From CAIXSC01 sp046349855 (GTDB lineage: Bacteria; Planctomycetota; Planctomycetia; Pirellulales; Pirellulaceae), in the NCBI GenBank assembly GCA_046349855.1, contig JAXMBM010000030.1, positions 23,210 through 87,209 on the forward strand: a stretch of 64,000 bases of DNA. Reading direction: 5' to 3'. The position numbers were made by a program, and so were the translations under genes. The notes below the pieces were generated by a model. It searched no databases and was not told the DNA's origin. It saw only the letters and a list, made by a program, of their open reading frames with translations. Shown here one piece after another: positions 35,227-41,386 of this stretch; positions within the stretch are counted from its first letter, which is position 1, and every line of letters starts with the position of its first letter.

Positions 35227-35430
35227 GGTCCGGCCCGGTCTTGCTGATCAGTTCGCCCCGCGTGCACGTGACGGCCAGGCAGCGCCACTCCTCGTGTCCA
35301 GCAGAGCATCCGGCCGCGCGAGTGGCCGGCTTCTTCCGCGACACGTACCGGCGCGTCATGACTCGGGCATTCGTCGCCGACAGGGGTGGAGGGATGTCCT
35401 CGGACCCCTGCCCCCGCTGACGCGGTCGCG

Positions 35431-35459
35431 TTGACACCCGGGGCGCTCGATCCTATTAT
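35431..35459 (+). promoter_or_regulatory. near-consensus sigma-70 promoter of murB-ftsQ
   Basis: TTGACA (35431-35436, exact consensus), a 17-base spacer and TATTAT (35454-35459, five of six). The predicted transcript start near 35466 leaves a 5' leader of about 30 bases with GGAAGG before the murB ATG at 35497. Confidence 0.75.
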
Positions 35460-35496
35460 CCCGACACGTGGTCTTTAACGCGGGAAGGTTGATGTC

Positions 35497-36375
35497 ATGG
35501 CGCCGCTGAGCGGTTTTGAACACATTGTCCGGGAACGCGAGCCGTTGGCGCCGCATACGTGGCTCCGCCTGGGAGGAGTCGCAGAGTATTTTGCCGAACC
35601 GACTTCCGTCGATGAACTCAGCCGCCTCGTACGTCGCTGTGCCGAACTGAACTGGCCGGTCCGCCTGCTGGGCGGGGGGTCGAACCTGCTGATCCGCGAC
35701 GAGGGGGTTGCCGGAGTTGTCGTGCGGCTGGCCGCCGGTCCGTTCTGTGCGATCGAAGTCCGCGACAATATGGTGACCTGCGGAGGGGGAGCTCGGCTGG
35801 GCCACGTGATTTCCGCGAGCGTCGGCGGGGGATTGGGTGGATTGGAACAGTTGGCAGGGATCCCCGGGACCGTCGGAGGGGCTTTGCACGGCAATGCCGG
35901 GACCGAGGCGGGGGATATCGGGCAATTCACCGAATCGGCCACCGTCATGCTCCGCTCGGGGGAGATCCTCACCCGTGCTCGAGAAGACCTGCGGTTTGCG
36001 TACCGTGCCAGCAGTCTGGATGAATTAGTCATTCTGTCCGCCCGTTTTCAGTTGGAGCGGGATAATCCGGAAGTACTGACGAAACGGCTGCAGAAGCGCT
36101 GGATCATCGCCAAATCAAGTCAGCCAACCAGCGACCTCACCGCCGGCTGTATCTTCAAGAATCCCATAGGTGCTACGGCGGCCAACCTGATCGAACAGGC
36201 GGGTCTCAAGGGGGCGCGCAGCGGGCAGGTGGAGGTGAGCGGGACGCATCCCAATTTCTTTGTGGCCGGAGCGGGGGCCACCAGTCGCGATGTGCTAAAG
36301 TTGATCGACCAGGTAAAGACCCAGGTGGCGACCCGGTTAGGCGTCGAATTGGAAACTCAGATCGAGGTGTGGTAG
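35497..36375 (+). CDS. murB: UDP-N-acetylmuramate dehydrogenase
   Basis: 292 aa. It is an FAD enzyme that reduces UDP-GlcNAc-enolpyruvate to UDP-MurNAc in the cytoplasm, a committed step of peptidoglycan synthesis. FAD-binding motifs are RLLGGGSNLLIRDEGVAGVV (about 56-75) and GLEQLAGIPGTVGGALHGNA. The catalytic regions are FAYRAS (Tyr169-Arg170), TAGCIFKNP with Cys218 at the proton-donor Ser/Cys position, and the terminal Glu in TQIEVW. The length fits the short type II form. It is followed 20 bases later by the ftsQ-like gene, the order found in classical division/cell-wall clusters. Confidence 0.96.
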   Translation: MAPLSGFEHIVREREPLAPHTWLRLGGVAEYFAEPTSVDELSRLVRRCAELNWPVRLLGGGSNLLIRDEGVAGVVVRLAAGPFCAIEVRDNMVTCGGGARLGHVISASVGGGLGGLEQLAGIPGTVGGALHGNAGTEAGDIGQFTESATVMLRSGEILTRAREDLRFAYRASSLDELVILSARFQLERDNPEVLTKRLQKRWIIAKSSQPTSDLTAGCIFKNPIGATAANLIEQAGLKGARSGQVEVSGTHPNFFVAGAGATSRDVLKLIDQVKTQVATRLGVELETQIEVW

Positions 36376-36395
36376 GCGGCCAAGGAGGCTGGGCG

Positions 36396-37331
36396 ATGAA
36401 GAGTGCGACAACCGCACCCCGCCGCGGCCTGGTGGCGGGACTCATCCAGGTGCTGGCACTCCCCTTGCGCGGGCCGGTGGCCTCGTTTTCCGCCTTCTTT
36501 ATCCTGCTGGTGTTCTTCGCCGGCGGGTTCAGTTACGTCTGGCAGCGCTGGGGGGGACTGGTCCGCAATCACCCGCGGTACGCGATCGTTCCCGAGCAGA
36601 TTGAAATCACCCCGCAACCGGAGTGGATCCAGTCCCAGGTGAAGGACGAAGTGGTGCGCGATGGGAACCTCGCCACACTCAGCCTGCTCGATCCACAGGT
36701 GACCGTGAAAGTGGCCCACGAATTCGGCCTGCACTGCTGGGTGGCCGACGTTAAACGGGTTCGCAAGGAGTATCCGTCGCGGATTTTTGTCGACCTGGAA
36801 TACCGCCGCCCGGTCGCCATGGTGGAAGTGGTGACGAACGGCCAACGCGGATTGCTCCCGGTCGACGCGCAAGGGGTCCTCCTGCCGCCGCAGGATTTCA
36901 GTGCCGAACAAACTCGGGAATACCTGCGGATTGCCGTGGGAGATACGCTGCCCGTGGGGTCCGCGGGTACGTCCTGGGGCGACCCGGACGTGGCGGCCGC
37001 CGCCGGCATCGCCGCCACTCTGCGAGACGCCTGGCGCCCCGCTCGGCTGTACCGGATTACCCTGACAAACCCCGGCGCTGCGCCGCGGGACCGCTCAGCG
37101 GACCGCCAGTTCGATCTGTTGACGCGGGATGGCGTCAAGATTCACTGGGGACATGCCCCCGGTCAGGAGGTCCGCCAGGAACCTGCCGCCGCCGACAAAG
37201 TTGCCCGCCTGATGCGCTACCTGGAGGCCCGCGGCACCCTCACTCCCCTGGGCGATCAACCCGTACTCGATTTGCGCGAGCCGGTAAGCCTGCCCGCGGC
37301 TCAAATGGCGCTCCCCACGGTGTTTCGTTGA
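36396..37331 (+). CDS. FtsQ/DivIB-like single-pass membrane protein
   Basis: 311 aa from ATG 36396, with AAGGAGG eleven bases upstream deciding the start. The topology is that of FtsQ/DivIB: a short cytoplasmic N-terminus, one transmembrane helix (about residues 29-49, FSAFFILLVFFAGGFSYVW), then an extracytoplasmic domain. A POTRA-like region (about 70-140) contains LLDPQVTVKVAHEFGLHCWV and VRKEYPSRIFVDLEYRRPVA, matching the typical V..V.....P..l.I.v.ER.P pattern. PVDAQGVLLPP then matches the D.xG.lf beta domain. Position behind murB supports the call. Sequence identity to FtsQ is low, so I leave the symbol blank. Confidence 0.75.
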   Translation: MKSATTAPRRGLVAGLIQVLALPLRGPVASFSAFFILLVFFAGGFSYVWQRWGGLVRNHPRYAIVPEQIEITPQPEWIQSQVKDEVVRDGNLATLSLLDPQVTVKVAHEFGLHCWVADVKRVRKEYPSRIFVDLEYRRPVAMVEVVTNGQRGLLPVDAQGVLLPPQDFSAEQTREYLRIAVGDTLPVGSAGTSWGDPDVAAAAGIAATLRDAWRPARLYRITLTNPGAAPRDRSADRQFDLLTRDGVKIHWGHAPGQEVRQEPAAADKVARLMRYLEARGTLTPLGDQPVLDLREPVSLPAAQMALPTVFR

Positions 37332-37343
37332 GCCGCTGACGAG

Positions 37344-37649
37344 CTATTCCTGGCGGGTTTCCGCCGATTCATCCGCATCGGGCGGAGATGCCTCGTCGAG
37401 TTGCTCGCCAACCGCCCGCGGTGCCGACGGTCCCGATCCGGTCGAGCTGGGCGGGGAGGTGCAGGGAGCCGGGAGCGTCGGATTCGCGACTGAGGAAGTG
37501 TCGTCGAGCAGTTCTTTGCGGACGACGACGCAATTCGGCGGCGCTTCGATACCAATGCGGACCAAGCCGCCGGCAATACGTACGACGGTAACCACGACGT
37601 TGTTACCAATGACAACGCGCTGGCCGACTTTGCGTGTGACAACGAGCAT
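37344..37649 (-). CDS. csrA: CsrA carbon storage/translation regulator with extended C-terminal tail
   Basis: 101 aa from ATG 37649 (MLVVTRKVGQ). CsrA binds GGA-containing hairpins in mRNA leaders and represses or stabilises messages. The core beta-sheet is intact (LVVTRKVGQRVVIGNN, VVTVVRIAGGLVRIGIEAP) with the RNA-contact Arg in VVVRKEL. The core ends near residue 50. The remaining 50 residues are a Pro/Ser/acidic tail (PAPCTSPPSSTGSG, SPPDADESAETRQE), longer than the usual 10-20. It is convergent with the ftsQ-like gene, with stop codons 12 bases apart. Confidence 0.93.
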   Translation of the reverse strand: MLVVTRKVGQRVVIGNNVVVTVVRIAGGLVRIGIEAPPNCVVVRKELLDDTSSVANPTLPAPCTSPPSSTGSGPSAPRAVGEQLDEASPPDADESAETRQE

Positions 37650-37770
37650 GGGGGCGTAGCCTAGCACTGGCTCGCCATCATTGCAAGCATCGCTAGCAGA
37701 GTGATATCAAGCGGCCGGCCTCGCCGGAGCTGCAGTTGGCACTCTGCAACGGTTACACAGTTTGAGCAGT

Positions 37771-38112
37771 TCAGGCGCGGACGACCTGCGCTCCCAGGTA
37801 GAGTCCCAGGACCTGCCCCTGAACACGCATCGCCCGAATCAAGGTCAGCACCTGCTCGCCCAGGGTCGACGTGGTTTCTGACTCGGACGGGGTGTGGGCG
37901 GCCAGTTCGTCGAGCATGGCGGCGTGCTGATCGGTGGCCGCTTGGAGGCGCAACGACACATCGGTCCAGGCCTGCAACAACCGCGTTTCGTCCTGCAGTT
38001 CCCGCAGGTCATCGACGTGGTTGGTCAGCAGGAGGCACAGGCGTGCCACATCCCGGGGAGAGGCGTGCGGGGCGAGTTGTTGGATCCGTTCGGCCAGCTG
38101 CTGGCAGTTCAT
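37771..38112 (-). CDS. helical protein of unknown function, FlgN-like composition
   Basis: 113 aa from ATG 38112 (MNCQQLAERI). It is wholly helical with heptad-like spacing: LAERIQQLAPHASPRDVARL, CLLLTNHVDDLRELQDETRL, LGEQVLTLIRAMRVQGQVLG. No signal or TM segment is seen. It sits 121 bases upstream of csrA on the same strand. Because csrA often adjoins flagellar assembly genes, a FlgN-type chaperone is conceivable, but the sequence alone does not establish it. It is preceded by the dapA terminator. Confidence 0.6.
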   Translation of the reverse strand: MNCQQLAERIQQLAPHASPRDVARLCLLLTNHVDDLRELQDETRLLQAWTDVSLRLQAATDQHAAMLDELAAHTPSESETTSTLGEQVLTLIRAMRVQGQVLGLYLGAQVVRA

Positions 38113-38234
38113 CCGCAAGTCCCTGAAGCTACGGAGGTTGCTGACAATCCTTCCCGGGCGGCTGCGGACCAGTTGCGCCGGGAGCCAGCCCTCGAAATGT
38201 AGCTTTGGACCGCCGTTGGGGACAGAAAATTGCG

Positions 38235-38268
38235 AAAAAAGCCCCGCCCCGGAGACCCGGTGCGGGGC
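38235..38268 (-). terminator. rho-independent terminator of dapA
   Basis: On the minus strand GCCCCGC and GCGGGGC form a 7-bp stem around a loop that can pair further (CCGG), followed by six T (A6 at 38235-38240 on the plus strand). It begins 42 bases past the dapA stop. Confidence 0.85.
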
Positions 38269-38309
38269 CAGACGATGTGGTCGGATGAAACGGTCGGATC
38301 CGTCGCCCG

Positions 38310-39206
38310 TCAGGCGGTCGGCAGCAAGCCGTACTGCACGAGGGAACGGCGCAGTTTGGCGATGCTGGCGGCATCCAGCGGGGTCATGGGGAGCCGCAAT
38401 TCGCCCGAGTCGCGGCCGAGCAGCTGCATGGCGGCCTTGATGGGGATCGGATTCGTCGACAGCCCCAGCATGTCGCGGCACAGGAAGAACAGTTTGTGAT
38501 GGAGCGCACAGGCGCGCGTGGTGTCTTGGGCGGCGTAGGCCGAGACCAGTGCGATCATGTCCTTGGGCACGATGTTGCCCACCACGGAAATCACCCCTTC
38601 TCCGCCGACGGAGAGCAGGGGCAGCGTCAGGCTGTCATCGCCGCTCAGAATGGTCAGATCGGTCGTCGCCAGGATCTGCGAGGCCTGATCGAGCGAGCCG
38701 GTGGCCTCCTTCACCATGGTGATGTTGGGCAGTTCGGCCAGGCGGGCGATCGTTTCGGGCTCGATGTTCTTCCCGGTTCGACCAGGGATGTTGTAGACGC
38801 AAAGCGGTATGTCGACCGCATCGGCCACGGTCTTGTAGTGCTGGTAGAAACCTTCCTGCGTCGGCTTGTTGTAGTAGGGGGCCACCATGAGGGCCGCATC
38901 GGCCCCTTCCTTGGCGGCCCAGCGCGTCAAACGCAGGGCTTCCGCCGTACTGTTCGAGCCTGTCCCCGGCATGATTTTGATGCGACCTCGAGCCGTCTGC
39001 ACCACTTCGCTGATCACCCGCTCATGCTCTTCGTGACTCAACGTCGGCGATTCGCCCGTCGTCCCGACGGGGCAGAGGCACGTGGTGCCCGCGGCAATCT
39101 GAAACTCGACCTGCTCTCGCAGCAAGGCGTAATCGACGGCACCGTCCCGAAACGGCGTAACGATAGCGACCGACAAACCGGCGAATGCAGACCCTTTTCT
39201 GGGCAT
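38310..39206 (-). CDS. dapA: 4-hydroxy-tetrahydrodipicolinate synthase
   Basis: 298 aa TIM-barrel aldolase condensing pyruvate with aspartate semialdehyde, the first committed step of lysine/diaminopimelate synthesis. It therefore feeds both protein and peptidoglycan. Visible residues are CPVGTTGESPTLSHEEH (Thr49-Thr50 pair), VYNIPGRTG with Tyr138, and Schiff-base Lys166 in TMVKEATGS. The length is normal. No Shine-Dalgarno sequence is clear before ATG 39206. Candidate promoter and terminator flank it, so it appears monocistronic. Confidence 0.96.
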   Translation of the reverse strand: MPRKGSAFAGLSVAIVTPFRDGAVDYALLREQVEFQIAAGTTCLCPVGTTGESPTLSHEEHERVISEVVQTARGRIKIMPGTGSNSTAEALRLTRWAAKEGADAALMVAPYYNKPTQEGFYQHYKTVADAVDIPLCVYNIPGRTGKNIEPETIARLAELPNITMVKEATGSLDQASQILATTDLTILSGDDSLTLPLLSVGGEGVISVVGNIVPKDMIALVSAYAAQDTTRACALHHKLFFLCRDMLGLSTNPIPIKAAMQLLGRDSGELRLPMTPLDAASIAKLRRSLVQYGLLPTA

Positions 39207-39293
39207 GACGGCACCGTGAACAAGGAGGCTGGGGAGGTGTCAGGCAGGCAGGCAACGCAGAACCGCCGCGGTTCACCCGATAGCATGGGGCCT

Positions 39294-39323
39294 ATCATAC
39301 GAATCGGACCAATTCCCCGCCAA
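39294..39323 (-). promoter_or_regulatory. candidate sigma-70 promoter of dapA
   Basis: On the minus strand TTGGCG (39323-39318), an 18-base spacer and TATGAT (39299-39294, five of six). It is about 90 bases upstream of the dapA start. Confidence 0.4.
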
Positions 39324-39347
39324 GGGGCACTCGCCGGCCCATCCCCC

Positions 39348-39770
39348 TCACGGAGCGGATTGTCCTGGATCGTCCGGAGGGTTTTCCCGCGTGCAGAGCC
39401 AGGGGGGGAGTCGGCGGACTCGGCCCGAGCGGTCAACGCAGGCGACCACACTACGCCCTTCGACAACCAGTTCCTCGTCACGGTACAGCTCGTACCGGTG
39501 TTCGATCCGCGCTCCCTTGGCACGGACGGTGGTGGTGACCAGCCGCAGGAGGTCATCGTATTCGGCGGGGAGATAGTAGCGGCATTCGATTTCCGCCACG
39601 ACCAGCAGGATCCCTTCTTCCTCGAGGCGTTTGTAGCTGAAGCCGGCCGCCCGCAGCAGTTCCACTCGCCCCTGTTCAAAGTAGGTCACATAGTTGGCGT
39701 GATGCACGCGGGCCTGAGCATCCGTTTCCTGATAGCGGACCCGGATGGTGATTTCATGACGGGTGAGCAT
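39348..39770 (-). CDS. YbgC/4-hydroxybenzoyl-CoA-type acyl-CoA thioesterase
   Basis: 140 aa single hotdog domain, the usual family size. The signature VRYQETDAQARVHHANYVTY contains the catalytic-region Asp and the HANY motif, followed by FEQGRVELLRAAGFSY. These cytoplasmic tetramers hydrolyse acyl-CoAs. YbgC in other bacteria is linked to the Tol-Pal system, but here the ExbB/ExbD-type genes are 16 kb away. ATG 39770 is the only sensible start. Confidence 0.9.
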   Translation of the reverse strand: MLTRHEITIRVRYQETDAQARVHHANYVTYFEQGRVELLRAAGFSYKRLEEEGILLVVAEIECRYYLPAEYDDLLRLVTTTVRAKGARIEHRYELYRDEELVVEGRSVVACVDRSGRVRRLPPWLCTRENPPDDPGQSAP

Positions 39771-39872
39771 GCGTGAGTTGACCCCGGGTGGAGACTTGCC
39801 CTATAGTTGGCCTCGCCGCCGGCCGGCGTTGGCCCGCGCGACCTATCCCTCCGGTCGGGACGTGATGATCAG

Positions 39873-40364
39873 ATGAGTATCGGTGAAGGCTCGGGGACAA
39901 ACTACGCCACCATGCGCGGACGAGACTATCCGACGTTGCGACAGTTTACCGTGTTCCTGGAGAACCGGGTGGGGCAGTTGCTGGAAGTGGTCCGCCGCTT
40001 CGAAAGCAGCCGCGTCCGCATCGTGGCGTTGTCGATCAATGACGCGACGGAGTGCGCTTTTGTGCGGTTCCTGCTGAGCCACCCGGAACAGGGCCGGGAG
40101 ATCCTCGAACGAGCCGGACTGGCGATGATCGAAAGCGATCTCATCGGCCTGGAACTCCCCGACGGTCCCCAGCCCCTGTTGCAGGTCTGCACCGCGCTGC
40201 TGCAATCCGAGATCAATATCGTGCAGGCGTATCCGCTGATGATGCGCCCTCATGCCCGTCCCGCGGTGGCGCTGATGGTGGACAATACCGATCTGGCCCT
40301 GGAAACTCTGGCCAGCAAGGGCTTCACCATGATCACCGAAAACGATCTGGCGTCCGCCGAATAG
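39873..40364 (+). CDS. protein with two ACT domains
   Basis: 163 aa from ATG 39873 (MSIGEGSGTN); a TTG at 39807 is rejected. Two ACT-type ferredoxin-like units fill the chain: one at about residues 23-90 (RQFTVFLENRVGQLLEVVRR, RIVALSINDATECAFVRFLL) and one at about 93-160 (QPLLQVCTALLQSEINIVQA, RPAVALMVDNTDLALETLAS). ACT domains bind amino acids and regulate enzymes. A stand-alone double-ACT protein is probably a small-molecule sensor or a regulatory subunit. No biosynthetic partner is adjacent. Confidence 0.85.
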   Translation: MSIGEGSGTNYATMRGRDYPTLRQFTVFLENRVGQLLEVVRRFESSRVRIVALSINDATECAFVRFLLSHPEQGREILERAGLAMIESDLIGLELPDGPQPLLQVCTALLQSEINIVQAYPLMMRPHARPAVALMVDNTDLALETLASKGFTMITENDLASAE

Positions 40365-40396
40365 CAGCCTCGCGCCGCGTTGACCACTGCACGTTC

Positions 40397-40432
40397 GGCC
40401 TGAGAGCCGGCGGCCTGAGAGCCGGCGGCCTC
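40397..40432. repeat. 15-bp tandem duplication
   Basis: GGCCTGAGAGCCGGC at 40397-40411 is repeated exactly at 40412-40426, and GGCCT(C) begins a third copy reaching the stop codon of the zinc-ribbon gene at 40431. It lies between two convergent genes; each unit contains self-complementary GCCGGC. Confidence 0.85.
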
Positions 40433-41354
40433 ATTCAAACTGATCGAACGGGATGTGCTCGCAACCGCGGACCGAGATGCGTTCCACCGTATCCCACGGC
40501 AGGATCGTGATTCCGTAGGTGCCATCGTCGGCCTGCAGCCCAAACACGCCCAGGCGGGCATCGGAGAGCCCCGGAGCGTACCAGGTCGGCTGGAAGACCT
40601 CACCATTCTTCAAATGCAGATCAACGACGCTCCGCAAATCGCGCTGCGTCCAGATCCAGGTGAACAGTTCGCTCCAACGCGAAGCTTCCAGCGGGGGAGG
40701 AGCCGGGTAATTCCAAGCGGAGGGCGCGTCGTCCGCGTTGGCCTCCGGCGCTGCCGCGGTCGACTCCAGCGGCTGGCCTTCCACCACATCCAGATCGTCG
40801 TCGAGGATCTCCGCATGCGGGACCTCGTCGATGAAAGCCCCCGAACGACTGGTCGCTGAGGGCGCTGCGGCCGCGGAGGGGGCCGTCGGTTTGCGCGCAC
40901 TGGCTGAAGGTGGCTCAGGGGGCGGAGGTGGGGCGGCAGGCGCCGAGGCGGCCGAACCGGCCGACGTCTCCGTGGAATCATCGCTGCCGCCGCCGGCAGT
41001 CTGTGGCGGTGCTGGCGGCACGTCCTCGCTGGGAATCCGGAACTTGCTCTGGCAATGCGGGCACAGCCCCAACTTGCCCCGCAGGGTCGCGGGGCCGTTC
41101 AATTTATGGCCGTTGGGGCAATAGAACACAATCGAGTCAGCCGGCGGGCTGGCCTGCTGCCGTACGGCCGAACCACCCGCCAGGGCCGACTGCGCCGCTG
41201 GACTCGACGCGGCAGGCGGAGCTTCCTCGGGCGGATTCTCCAGCTGAGGGACGAGAAACCGGGTGTTGCAATGCGGACACTTCCCCGCCTTCCCAGCCAT
41301 TTCAGCCGGGGCAGTGAGCGGGTGACCTTGGGGGCAGACAAAAGATATCGTCAT
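40431..41354 (-). CDS. protein with two N-terminal zinc-ribbon-like repeats
   Basis: 307 aa from ATG 41354 (MTISFVCPQGH); the frame upstream has no coding character. Two copies of a CPxGHxLxxPxxxxGKxGxCPHC unit (residues 7-30 and about 76-99) each provide three Cys and a His, fit to bind zinc. An Ala/Pro/Ser-rich disordered linker follows (about 105-200), then a compact C-terminal domain (RWSELFTWIWTQRDLRSVVD, LGVFGLQADDGTYGITILPW). I do not know the family. It starts 32 bases after the DsbD-family stop, so the two are probably co-transcribed. Confidence 0.75.
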   Translation of the reverse strand: MTISFVCPQGHPLTAPAEMAGKAGKCPHCNTRFLVPQLENPPEEAPPAASSPAAQSALAGGSAVRQQASPPADSIVFYCPNGHKLNGPATLRGKLGLCPHCQSKFRIPSEDVPPAPPQTAGGGSDDSTETSAGSAASAPAAPPPPPEPPSASARKPTAPSAAAAPSATSRSGAFIDEVPHAEILDDDLDVVEGQPLESTAAAPEANADDAPSAWNYPAPPPLEASRWSELFTWIWTQRDLRSVVDLHLKNGEVFQPTWYAPGLSDARLGVFGLQADDGTYGITILPWDTVERISVRGCEHIPFDQFE

Positions 41355-41386
41355 GCTCGCATCGTAATTCGAGCCCGCTCGTCTGA

